Shown: positions 52,945 through 63,499 of the stretch, in pieces
How positions within the stretch are numbered: the first letter of the stretch is position 1
Layout: each line of letters opens with the position of its first letter
Assembly (NCBI GenBank): GCA_021234155.1
Contig: JAJEKV010000039.1
Span: 8,879,077-8,943,076, forward strand
Reading direction: 5' to 3'
Origin: Isoetes taiwanensis
Lineage: Eukaryota > Streptophyta > Lycopodiopsida > Isoetales > Isoetaceae
Length of the DNA: 64,000 nucleotides
Notes under the pieces: model-generated
The model's input: only the letters and a program-made list of their open reading frames with translations
Databases searched by the model: none
What the model was told of the DNA's origin: nothing
Translations under genes and position numbers: made by a program

Positions 52945-54682
52945 TTAAGCATGAGGTATTTTGGATTTCTTCTTCCTCCTCTTTTTTGATGAGGCTTTTC
53001 CCACTTTTACCTCAGTTTCCTGTGGCTTATATAATACCAAGGCCTGGTCCATGTTATGCTCACTAATATCACCAGTATCCTTGTGCCTACCTTCCTCCTC
53101 AGATGAATCGTCCCCAGCCTCTGACTCTATGAAATCACCGTTATCCAGGTTATGCTTCACCCTTGCTTTACTTTTACGCTTTTTAGGACTTTGCCATGCC
53201 AACTCATCATTGGAACATTTTACCATCTCTTCATCTGGTGATGAATCATGAACATCCTCACCAACCACCATTTGAACTGCTTCTGTATCTTTTCCACATT
53301 CTTGCGAACCAGATACCTTCTTTTCATCCAGATTCTCTGGAGCAACTTCTGTAGGGTTTGCAGACATATCCATATTTTGTTGTTTATCACCAATGGGATA
53401 TTCCTTCTGCACATCTACATCCAATATCTTCAAAGAAGGAAACCAACACTTTAACTCACTGCCATTCAAAAGCTCTAAGTTAAAGCGTGAGAAAAACTCC
53501 CCACTCTTCACTATTACCTCCTTAGGAAGACTCTGATCCATTGGTAGTGCTACACAAACACGAGCACCTCTGAGAATTGAATGAGATATATGTTTACCAA
53601 TACCATTAGCAATAGAGATAAGGAACTTTGGAAGCAATAGATCCGGTGGCAAACCATGAATTTGAAACCAACAAGGCAACATTGCTTTATAAGGATTATC
53701 AGCAGAAAAGCCTGGTGAATAATGCTGAAAAATGACACATGAGCCTCCTATTGAGAAAACACCTCTTGAAGTCAATCTATTAACAGGCGCTTCGTCTTCA
53801 AACCCCAGCAAAAAGAAATTGCACTTTGAAAGAATTAAAAGGTGCAATAGACATCCTTCTGAGCATAGAACCAATCCATCCAGTAATTTTAGTAGAATTA
53901 AAATAATTTCCAGCAAAGTACCCAATTACAGAATGTGCCACCAGTTTAGCCACACACTTTCGATGCTCCAATTGATCCACTTCTATAACTGGTATGCCAC
54001 AAACTTTGTTTCCAACAGCAGAACTATTAATGCCTTTAACAAAGTCCTCCACACAACCAGAATGCGAAAACTCCCCTTTCCTCTCTTTCAACACTTCAAA
54101 AAAATCCTGCTTATTACCCTGATCCAAGAAAGTAAGCGCTTCCTGCACACGTGAACTCTGATAATTATGAGCAAGATCTTTACGCACCCAAGTACTAAAA
54201 TGAGCATTCCTCAATCTTATAACTGTGTCATTTGATCTCCAAGCATTTGGAGGATCTTGGCGAACAGGATTAGACCGCAAATCTGCAAACCCACCATTAT
54301 TACTTTCGGTAGCGTTAGGTTCCTCAGCAGCTCCTTTCTCCACCTGTAAAGCCTCAGCACATGGCAAATCCTCAGAAACATTGGCTAGTACCTCCATACT
54401 TGTTTTGCCCACTATTTTATCATTTGTCATTTTAGTTACTTCCTCAGTCACTGTAAACAAAGATTTCAAGGGTTGCAATGCCTTTGCAATTGAAACAGTT
54501 GATGTATTTACTTGCGTATGCATCTTTGCTACTTCACCTGCATGGCTTGAGCCTAAAGGAGTATAAGAGCAAAAATTTTCTGGAAACCCACCAGCCTTCT
54601 CCATTTGACTCATAGACCGAAAGTCAGACTTTCGTGCTAAATCCTTCCACCGAACATTATCCTTGATAGAAGATTCAGACAT
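52945..54682 (-). pseudogene. L1 ORF1 with DUF4283 domain
   Basis: The first frame (54682-53798) begins MSESSIKDNVRWKDLARKSD, has a Ser/Thr-rich linker, and ends in the DUF4283 start (GIPVIEVDQLEHRKCVAKLV, FKVQFLFAG). After a one-base shift at about 53800-53830 the second frame continues CNFFLLGFEDEAPVNRLTSR, YKAMLPCWFQIHGLPPDLLL, ANGIGKHISHSILRGARVCV and LELLNGSELKCWFPSLKILD. An acidic and then lysine-rich tail follows, ending KKRRKKKSKIPHA. DUF4283 is the gag-like domain of plant L1 ORF1. The zinc knuckle usual after it is not obvious. Confidence 0.88.
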
Positions 54683-54729
54683 TGAGACATCTGAAGTGAA
54701 AACCCCTTCACCAAAACCTACGCCACGCC

Positions 54730-54758
54730 CTGTTGCAGTAAAACCCCTACTGCAACAG
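54730..54758. repeat. 10-bp perfect inverted repeat in the L1 leader
   Basis: CTGTTGCAGT at 54730-54739 and ACTGCAACAG at 54749-54758, with a 9-nt loop, just upstream of the ORF1 ATG on the minus strand. Confidence 0.9.
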
Positions 54759-55149
54759 AGCCCCTAAGAAACAGAGATCCGCCCAAGAGAATAGTGCAGG
54801 TTGCTCCGCTGAGCCTAACCAACCCTGCTACTACCTCCAATCCTCAAAGGATTTCAGGCAAGATTCTGTAATATGGCCGAAACTGAAAGACTCTTGACTT
54901 GCACCAGTAATCTTCTGTAAAAGCATTCATATAATATACCAATGGAAAGGGCTCGAAAAGAGCTTTCCAACGGTGTAAAGATCACTGAATTCTGACTCCG
55001 AACGCCAAAGTTATAGCCTCTCAAAATTGGCTCCGGCAAAGTACGGCGCCCTAGGGACCTGCGACTTTTTCTTGCCTTAGTTGCAATATTGCAATATTGT
55101 TTCTTGACTTTGATGAAAAATATTATCATGACAATTCAAGAAGCTGGAG

Positions 55150-55970
55150 TTTAGGGAATATCAACGGAGGAAGTTAGGGGATTGGAAAAAAGGGATCATC
55201 CCAAATTCACAGGATCTGAGACTGCAGATCAAGCCATTCAATGGCTTAATTGGCTAGAAAGAAATTTCCCTGCCACCAAGAAGGGAGATGCAGCTAGAGT
55301 GTACATGCTGCATTGCAACTCTGGGGAGATGCCGCTTCTTGGTGGGGCCTACTTATAGGAAGAGGCGTAGAAATCAATTCTTGGGCAAATTTTTGGAAAT
55401 TCTTTAAGCAAGAATATGCCCTGCATCACATGCCTTGATTCAACTCAAAGGCATCATACAAATGGGTAACTTGCAACAATATATTGACAGCCTAAGGGGA
55501 ATATTTGCAAGGATCAAAGCGACGCCAGCCCGCATGCAAGTAAGCTATTTTGAGGACGGTCGTAAAGATCGTATTCTCAAAGCACATATTAGACAAGTAG
55601 GTTTTGGGGACTTTGAGTCTGCAGTGTCCTTGGCAAGGACATTGGCATAAGGAAGAATTAGGGGATGATGAGACTAAGAATTCTCAATTTGGCTCTCATC
55701 ACGTTTAAGAATGGAAACAAAGGAAGATAGAGAATAAGAATGGGGGTTTTAATGGGCACCAAATTGCTCAAAGCAATTCAGGCAATCCTCCCAATAATGA
55801 TAAAGGCAAGGCCGAGACCTCTTGAGGAAGAAGTCTACCAAGCCATTTGCTTGTTACAATTGTGGGATTGCCCAAAACCCCACAAAGAAAAGAAGGCGAT
55901 GGCCGCCACAACTAAGCAAGCCGAGGGAGCAACAAAACAACTCTCGGCCATAGCTCGGGGATAACTCAAT
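55150..55970 (+). pseudogene. Chromovirus gag remnant
   Basis: Broken frames read HPKFTGSETADQAIQWLNWL, ERNFPATKKGDAARVYML, then ILGQIFGNSLSKNM, LKGIIQMGNLQQYIDSLRGI and FGDFESAVSLARTLA. The positions of W..W..F and of the Y...L..I blocks fit retrotransposon gag. A single C-x-x-C piece (CYNCGI) at about 55855 is the start of a zinc knuckle. Multiple stops. Confidence 0.65.
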
Positions 55971-55979
55971 TCGATAAGT

Positions 55980-56650
55980 AGAAGGTAACTTTGTTGGGAA
56001 AGTTAACCATTTACTTGGAAAGATAAATGATAGAAATGTTATTGTTCTTGTTGACTCAGGGAGTACTAACAATTTCATTTCTGCAGACTTATCTCAAGAA
56101 TTAAAGATGCAAATGGTTCAAGTGACATCATACGAGATTGAGGCTGAAGCTGGGAAGCAGATTCAACAATGGAGCCATGGGGTGACTGGGGTGCACTTGA
56201 CCATTGGGGATTATGAGGAAACAATGAGTTTTGATTTGGCAAAACTAACAAGATTTGAAGTGATACTGGGTATCAAATGGCTTCAAATGATTAATCCTCC
56301 TATTGATTGGAGAAAACATTTGATAGTACCCTTCAGGGAACTCCTTATGTAGCTTTCCCTAAGTTAATAAAGGCTATGCAAGCCAAGCATTGTTTCCATC
56401 ATAATATTAATGAAAAATATATTGTCTATGTCCTTGATTCTCCTTTAGATTCCGTGGAAATAAATGCCATCGATAAAGAAAACAAGCTTGAGAGTTTGCT
56501 AGATAAATATCGGGATGTGTTCCAAGAGGAGCTCCCAAAGGGGATACCTTTATGAGAAATATCACATGGGATAGAATTGGAACTAGGAACTAAGCCAGTG
56601 GCCAGGGTGCCCTATAGGCTTAGTCCCTTGGAGCAAGAAAAAGTTAAGAA
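55980..56650 (+). pseudogene. Chromovirus protease and RT start
   Basis: The protease reads NVIVLVDSGSTNNFISADLS (catalytic DSG), VTSYEIEAEAGKQI, SFDLAKLTRFEVILGIKWLQ and PPIDWRK. After a shift, frames continue SLLDKYRDVFQEELPKGIPL, then after a stop GTKPVARVPYRLSPLEQEKV. This is the standard lead-in to a Ty3/gypsy RT. The frame ends at about 56650, where the insertion begins. Confidence 0.8.
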
Positions 56651-57638
56651 AACAAGGTGCAAAGCACTGTGGATTGCCCCCAAAACGTACATTATGTACT
56701 GGAACATGGCCTATGGGCTATTGTTAATGCCACATGCTTGGATCTTGCTACAGATTTCAGAAAATGGCATGTAAGGATGTGGATGTTTCCTGGAAAATAG
56801 TCGTTATGTTTATTTGCATCAGCATAATCCTTTTATGTTGCCCCATGAAATAGCAAACTTGCAAGATTTATCAGGATTTCTGCCTGCTTATTATCATGGG
56901 ACAAATGATTACTTCAAATCCTTCCACTAAATAAATAAAGTAAAACTAAATCAAGTAGGAAGAAGCCTCTACCTTTAAACTTTGATTGCAAATCAACACC
57001 TACATAACACTTGCAGAAGACAGCAGAAGAGAGCAAAAAAAGGAGACAAACCTGTAAGGATTTGGTATCGAATCATGCTTCCAGCTCCAAAAATGCATTT
57101 CTCTAGATTCTTTGGAATTTTACACAGTGGCATGCAGTGTTAATTGGAAAAAAGATAAATCAAACTAGAGGAGCTGGCTGCCATAGCCATATGTTTAAGA
57201 TCGTTGGGATCTTTTGAGGGCGGTTTCTGGATTTCTACTTCCATCTATCTCGTGTCCAGGAGTAGAGGCTATGTTCCCACCATGCGTTTCTACCAAAAAG
57301 GCCATGCTGGGTGGCAAAGCTTTTCTAGAATTTGCAAGCCATAGCCAGGCCACAACCAACAGAATAAACTGCACCACCATACGATAGCTATAAGCTCAGA
57401 TCCCCATAATAGCTGCTTCAAGAACCACCAGAATTCTAAGCCTTGTGACATAAGAACAGAAATGGCTCATCATCATATCCTGCATACTATGGATCATAAA
57501 AGGGATCTACTTGCAACAGACTTGACGATGCGCTTTCGTTTACAGACTGGGCATTCTAGCTTGGCACGTCTGCCCTTATCCTTCCCTGTACAGTCAGCAA
57601 GTCTTGATTTCCCACCTCCCCAGTTTGTTGTTGTTGCA

Positions 57639-57690
57639 TCAAATTTATATTTAAATCATAGTAAACGTGTGCCCGGCGTTGCCGGGCATG
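57639..57690 (+). mobile_element. Helitron 5'-end-like motif
   Basis: After an A, TCAAATTTATATTTAAATCA runs into GTAAACGTG and the hairpin GCCCGGC-GTT-GCCGGGC (57671-57687). This hairpin is the inverse of the one at the Helitron 3' end at 47706. A TC start with an AT-rich head and a subterminal GC hairpin suits a Helitron left end. A degenerate pair of the same motif stands at 58052-58110 (AAGTAAATGTATACCTGGCG). Confidence 0.5.
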
Positions 57691-58210
57691 TTTGGCCGCA
57701 CATCAATTTGGATTGCGTGTTTATATGGGCACTCAACTGTGGGTACATGTTTGCTAATTGTTATGTATAATTGCATAAAGGAGAAGTCACCAAACATATA
57801 ATTGTCAGTCAAAAGCTACATACGTATAGAAACCATCCCATAAAAAAATTGTCTATAAGCTAAGCAAGTATATGAAGCGGATTCCATCACCCTAATGCAT
57901 TGCCTAATTGGAACTAATGTGTAGTTTCCCAACTCATAGAAAACGTCATGACCCACATGCATTCATCAAATAGGAGCAAATGTTATAACATGTTTTGTGG
58001 TTTAAGTTATTGTTTGGCCAATTTAATTACCTAGTTGTCATAATTCATTCAAGTAAATGTATACCTGGCGTTGCCCAAATGTATGCCTGGCGTTGCTGAG
58101 CATACGTTGGAATGCATGTGAAAGGCTTTGTAACATTAGGCTTATCGATTCCATATATTATTCAAGGATTTATAAAAGAGACCCTAGCATTCACCAAGGC
58201 ATTCACTTCG

Positions 58211-58376
58211 TTAATATTGATGACATTGAGTTTGTAATAATGGCAACCATTGTAATACTGGATTTTACTGCCAATCGTTAATGTCGGGCACACGTTAATA
58301 TTGATGACATTGAGTTTGTAATAATGGCAACCATTGTATCTTGGAGTTTTCGCCAATCGTTAATCTTAGGGCACAC
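58211..58376. repeat. Two-copy 83-bp tandem repeat
   Basis: GTTAATATTGATGACATTGA begins at 58211 and at 58294. Each unit ends GGGCACAC. The units differ mainly around CTGGATTTTACTGCC versus TTGGAGTTTTCGCC. Confidence 0.85.
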
Positions 58377-60662
58377 GTTTACGATGGTTGCCACAGAGTT
58401 TGCCACTAAAATGATTAGGTGCAGACAGAAGTTATTTGGTACTACTACAGCAATTTGGTCTATGGTGTTTTTCTTGTTGTTGTCGGTTGATTTTCATTGT
58501 GGTCTTCCTTTCTTATAGAACATCATAATGTCTTCATATTTCATTACCACCAATATTTGATGAAGTATACTTGATTACTTGATTGTCTAATTTATTATTC
58601 GCATAAAAATGGCACAACAAAATTGTGTGCAAAACCACCACCTAAGGTGCAATTCATTTTGAATCTCCGAGAAAATAAGGATGTTATAAAAAAAGAGCGT
58701 AACAACCTGTTATAAACTTGCGCTGTCACTGTTTTGTAGAGAAGCACCACATCTACAGGTTATCAAAGTATTGATTTCAATCCCACGCTTTTTTCCATGT
58801 TTAATCAGGAACTCAAGTTCATGAACTCGTTTATAGTTGTTCTTCTTGTACACATAAAGGTCTCAATTCTTGTACACATAGAGATCTCAAGCTCTGCCAT
58901 AAAATATGGATCAATGCATCATCTTCAAGGAACGGTAGAATTATTCAAAAGACTACTGCATTATTCTGCATAGGATTAAATCACATATGTACAACAGAGC
59001 TAAAGGACATATAATTTACAACAGAACATGTGTACAACATATAATTTACACCACACGTTCATGCACCATCACCATCAGATCTGATAAGAAGATGCAAGTT
59101 GCTTAGCCTGACCCCAAATTGTGATCTGCACTCTAGTCTTTCACTTTAAGATCCCACATTGGTGCACATGGGCCTGCAATGATAAATCAATGTGCTCTTT
59201 GCACAACAATTCCAGTATCTATGTCGAGAAAAGAAGTCGTCTTTGCCTGCCCTTTATGCAAGGCCTCTGATATTTAGGTAAATTCAGAGCTAAAGTTCTA
59301 TAATGTCAGCACTTCATACCGCATAATATCATAATTAATATAGTAGTCAGAATGTGAAACATGATTGGCTGGATCAGTTTTCTAGGCATATAAGGTAATA
59401 AGCAATTGGCAACGATCAGTCTTACAACATCGCCCTTTTTTACATATGGTGTAAGTTTTATGGACTCAATTAATATGGCAGACAGTCTAAAAATAACCTT
59501 GAAGTTTTCAAGTACTTCAAATTCTTTTCTTTTTCTTCTTCTTCTTTAATCTTGAACATGGAACATCCATCCTTGTCACTGATTTCAGTCATTCAAAACA
59601 AAAATATTTAAATAAATGACTGCGTTAAATAAACAATAGCTTAAAATAATGGTCAAGAACTTAGCTGAGCTATTGCAAATGCTGCACATTGTTCCATCTA
59701 TCCATTTTTGTCCTTAGCCAAGCCAACTAAAGGAATACAGATTTCCATTCCAATGCCTTCATAATGTCCACAAAAACATAAGAAAAGAAGTAGATGGAAA
59801 CCTACATTCCGGATTGTCAGAAATGGGTATATCGGTTCCAATCGTTAGCTCCTTAATCTTCGGCGACTCCTATGTTCAGAGCCTCCTTTGCTTCAGCGAC
59901 CTCTGCTTCAGCACAAACAGCTTTAGTTTTAGAATGCCACAACCGACTAACGTCCATTATGCAAAGAAAAAAATTATAGAACCATTGTATACCTGTATGC
60001 TTCAGCGATCCTCTGCTGCTATATCGATTGCTCTTGTGATTTAAAGCAACATTTAAGGTAAAATTTAGTGAGTAATTCCTAGCAATAATAGAAGTCGGAT
60101 GAGAAGCACATCATCACAGCGATATCTCTGCCGTTTCATAGAGGAGAGAATGCCTGAAAGGGAAAATGCCGAAAATTAGTTGGAAAAGAAAAAATATCTA
60201 ACCTGCACCCTGCACCGTATCCAAAATCCAAGCACGCTTTGATAATCCCAGCATTGCTCCAACGATTGCTCCGGCTCTAGCATGCAAACACCTTGATTCG
60301 TTTTGTACAAACACTAAGCAAGGAGGCCGTTTCCATTGTACCAGGCTACATTCCAATAAAAAAATAGTTTGTTTTAAAAATAAAAAACCCAAAGATAAAT
60401 TCTAAAAAAAGGAATCTCTAGCCCAAAGGTTAAAAAAACCAATAGTTTTTCACAAAAAAAAACGAGTTTCCGATCGCCGGAAAAATAATTTGGCGTCCAA
60501 AACACGGAAAACCTTAGCGTATATTCATACGCAAAAAAACCAAAAAGTTTTTCACCGCCGGAAAAACAATCAGTAATGACGGCCGTCAGATTATCAGATA
60601 TACCCCTGATATGCCAGAATATGCCAAAACCAACCCTCCCCCTAACGAATTGCCCCCTTAAC
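58377..60662. other. Rest of the insertion, no gene recognised
   Basis: AT-rich. At 60400-60560 there are A-rich runs and a repeated TTTTTCCGGCG phrase on the minus strand. No domains are seen. Confidence 0.4.
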
Positions 60663-60671
60663 AGGGGCAAT

Positions 60672-61860
60672 CCAAAAATTAAGGAATTGCTCCAAAAGGG
60701 TTTCATAAGGCATAGAAAATCACCTTTTGGGGTACTTATCGGTAGTATGTGCATGTGCATTTATTATAGAGCTTTAAATAAAGCCATGATCAAGGGATTG
60801 TTACCCAATGCCTAGAATTGATGATATCATGGACCATTTAGTGGGAGCAAAATATTCTCTAAAATCGGTCTAAGAAGTGGATATCGTCAAATTAGCATTC
60901 AGGAAGGGGATAAGCCCAAAATGGCTTTTCAAACCAATCAAGGGTACCATGAATTTATAGTCATGCCGTTCGGATTGACAAAATGCCCCAGCCACATTTA
61001 TGCGGCTCATGAATAATGTGTTTTATGGATATTTAGAATATTTTTGGCTGATATCTTGATCTACTCAAGGAGTAGAGATGAACACTTAGAGTCATTTGGA
61101 AAACGTATTGGCATTGCTCAGGGAGTGCAAACTGTTTGCTAAACTTTCTAAGTGTGAATTTGTAAAAGAACAAGTGGCCTATCTTGGACACATAGTCATT
61201 AACCCCAGATCCAGACAAGGTAAGAGCCATAAGGGAATGGCCGCAACTAGTAGTTATGTCGGATGTAAGAAGCTTTCTAGGCTTAGCCACTTACTATAGA
61301 AATTTTGTTCTAAAATTTTCAAAGGTAATTGCCCTCCTCACCGACTTGCTTAAAAGAAGGACAAAAATTCCTATGGGGAAAGAGCAAAAGGGAGCCTTTG
61401 AACGAATTAAGATCTTGCTCTCAAGTGAACCAATTCTGAAAATCTTGGATTTACATTTACCCTTTGAAGTTTACACTGACGCATGTGAACAGACTCTGGG
61501 AGCAGTCTTATGCAACAAGGGAACGTGATGGCTTATGAAAGCCATAAATTAAGTCTGGCAGAAAAGAACTATGCCACCTACGAACAAGAGTTGTTGGCCA
61601 TAGTTCATGCCTTAAAAACTTGGCGGCATTATTTGAGGTCTGGGATCAATAAAGAATCGCGCAAGTTTATAGTGTTTACGGATCACAAGCCATTAAAATT
61701 TCTGTAAAGTCAAGCAGAAATAAGTCTCAAACAAGCACGTTGGTTGAATTTCTTACATGAATTTCATTTCGAAATTCAGCATACCCCAAGAAAGAACAAC
61801 CCAGTTGCAGATGCCCTTTCCCGAATAAAGTATATCAACGAGATGACATCTTTAGAGTGG
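60672..61860 (+). pseudogene. Chromovirus reverse transcriptase and RNase H
   Basis: Broken frames show IKELLQKGFIRHRKSPFGVL, IYYRALNKAMIKG (first Asp region altered), KMAFQTNQGYHEFIVMPFGL, FLADILIYS (the YxDD motif is damaged, reading A-D-I), LSKCEFVKEQVAYLGHIV and DVRSFLGLATYYRNF. Then FEVYTDACEQTLGAVLCNKG, LSLAEKNYATYEQELLAIVH and FTDHKPLKFL give the RNase H domain, and ARWLNFLHEFHF-like text ends it. Loss of the second catalytic Asp and repeated stops show it is dead. Confidence 0.85.
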
Positions 61861-61899
61861 GACTGTTTCCAAGAAATCAGGGATCGTATCAAAAGGATC

Positions 61900-62760
61900 A
61901 AGATCCAACCAGAAGAGAGGGTGTTCTTTGGACTCAAAATAATAATTTATGGTTTTATAAAGGACGGATTTATGTACCCTTAGTAGAGAATCTTAGGAAG
62001 GAGATTCTTTACGAGTTCCACAACACCCCACAAGCAAAGCACGAGAGGAATGGAAGACATATGAATTGATTAAAAGACAGTTCTTTTGGGTTGGTATGAA
62101 ACATGATGTAAAATTACATGTAGCACAGTGCCAAGTATGTCAAGTTGTTAAAATAGATCATGGCAAGACGTCTGGATTACTACAACCATTACCCATAACT
62201 TTTGAGATGTGGAAATGCATAAGCATGATCTTTATGGTCGCACTCCCACGAACAAGTCGGCAACACACACAAGTGTTTGTGATGGTCGATTGTTTAACAA
62301 AGTATGCAAAGTTTCTAGCATTATGGGGTGATGCTACAGGGCAAGATTTGGCAAGGGAATACCTATGAGTTGTGTACCATACTTTTGGTCTGCCACGAAA
62401 AATTATAAGCGATAGAGATTCTAAGTTCACAGAACACTTACATTTCATGAAAGGACTGGGAGTAAGTCTCAGTATGAGTAGTGGAAATCATCCCCAAACT
62501 GATGGACGAACAGAATGAATTAACATGATCCTGGAGGATATGTTGAGAAGTTTTGTGTTTGAGAAACAGTCCATGTGGGAAGAATACTTGCCCTGTGTTG
62601 AATTCGCTTACAACAAGTGTACCACACAAGTACCAAAATGAGTCCCTTTATGGCAACGATGGGTAGGAACCCAAGGTCCTATACAGGGATGAATCACGCC
62701 TTCAAACTGATGCGGGTATCCATACGTTGAAAGGTATGCAAACTATATTATATCAGTGTA
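61900..62760 (+). pseudogene. Chromovirus integrase
   Basis: The zinc-binding region is degraded (CQVCQVVKIDHGKTSGLLQP gives the C..C pair). The core reads ISMIFMVALPRTSRQHTQVF, VMVDCLTKYAKFLALWGDAT, IISDRDSKFTEHLHFMKGLG and GNHPQTDGRTE, with the D-x-D...E triad partly visible (first Asp of the first motif replaced: SMIFM instead of SMDFI). It ends with EYLPCVEFAYNKCTTQVPK. Stops follow. Confidence 0.82.
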
Positions 62761-62854
62761 GAGCAAACTTAAAGAAGGCTCAAGGCCGAGCCATGATAAG
62801 TGCCAATAAACATCGTAGAGAGTTAACCTTCAAGGAAGGTGACTACACGTTTCT

Positions 62855-63220
62855 ATGGATTTTTACCCTTCGGCACTCAAGGTAGGGACCTTGAAACCAT
62901 TGGTTAAGGGAAAGATTCCCAAATTGACGCCCCAATATGCTGGACCCTTCAAGGTATTGAGAAGGGTCAATGAGACAGCATATGAGTTGGAGCTTCTAGA
63001 TGGAAACGGTGCACCCTGTGCTCCATGTGAGCTAACATAAGAAAACAATATTGTCCACGGACAATGTTATAGTTCATGCGACAATACCCCTAGCCCTTAA
63101 CTCAGAGGTAACTCCTGAGGTAATTCTAGACACTTGCGTTTGGAAGCTGCGCAATTGGAATATTGCAAAGTACTTCGTGACGAGATCAACCACTCTCCGA
63201 GGCCACATGGGAGAGTGAAA
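62855..63220 (+). pseudogene. GPY/F domain and chromodomain-like tail
   Basis: KLTPQYAGPFKVLRRVNETA and YELELLDG are the GPY/F domain after integrase. After a stop the plus strand reads VTPEVILDTCVWKLRNWNIA and KYFVTRSTTLRGHMGE. This keeps the order of a chromodomain (PE.IL..R..K.RN..I..YLVKW......TWE) with the aromatic positions degraded. A chromodomain here defines chromoviruses, in which it steers integration toward heterochromatin. The domain call is by pattern. Confidence 0.6.
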
Positions 63221-63369
63221 AGTACGTGCAACAACACCCTCACCTGACTCAAAATCCGTGAATGCCACGGAAGGATTAATCGAGCCAATATGAGGTTAGT
63301 TACCTATACGAAGATAAATTAAGAACTTGCATCAAGGATGGCAAGTAGGATGTCCACCTACAATGAGTT

Positions 63370-63452
63370 ACGAAACCATGGTCACTAGGTGACCCAGGGA
63401 ACGGGTTTCGAAGGGACTAGACGAAACCATGGTCACTAGGTGACCCAGGGAA
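63370..63452. repeat. 51-bp tandem repeat near the 3' end of the element
   Basis: ACGAAACCATGGTCACTAGG begins at 63370 and at 63421, both continuing TGACCCAGGGAA. Confidence 0.9.
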
Positions 63453-63480
63453 AAAACTCCCATCATCCTTGGGGAGCAAG

Positions 63481-63499
63481 GATTGGAAGGTGGGAGGTA
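63481..63499 (+). promoter_or_regulatory. Polypurine tract
   Basis: GATTGGAAGGTGGGAGGTA, purine-rich, directly before TGTTATAGAC. It is the expected primer for plus-strand DNA synthesis of the chromovirus-like element. Confidence 0.7.

Larger units (their letters stand above)
49129..54850 (-). mobile_element. Long L1-type LINE (DUF4283 / APE / RT / zf-RVT), minus strand
   Basis: About 5.7 kb with ORF1 (54682-52945) and ORF2 (52940-49180). The ORF1 stop and the ORF2 ATG are 4 nt apart. Only a few lesions are visible: one shift in ORF1, a lesion in the endonuclease N-terminus, one stop at about 52516, and shifts at about 50265 and 49840. The 3' end reads CGTTCTTCAAAGAAAAAAAT on the minus strand, an A-rich tail. 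Unlike the other LINEs in the window it has no stem-loop or microsatellite tail. Confidence 0.9.
56651..60671. other. Insertion of about 4 kb inside the chromovirus RT
   Basis: RT sequence stops after SPLEQEKVKK and resumes at 60672 with IKELLQKGFIRHRKSPFGVL, so the two halves were once adjacent. Near the borders GGATTGCCCC (56671) and its inverse GGGGCAATCC (60663-60672) form a 10-bp inverted pair. I see no transposase. The interior holds Helitron 5'-like motifs and a tandem repeat. Confidence 0.75.

Noticed and set aside
56107-60815. A continuous gypsy pol across 56-61 kb
   Set aside because: RT sequence stops at 56650 and resumes at 60672; the sequence between does not encode pol.
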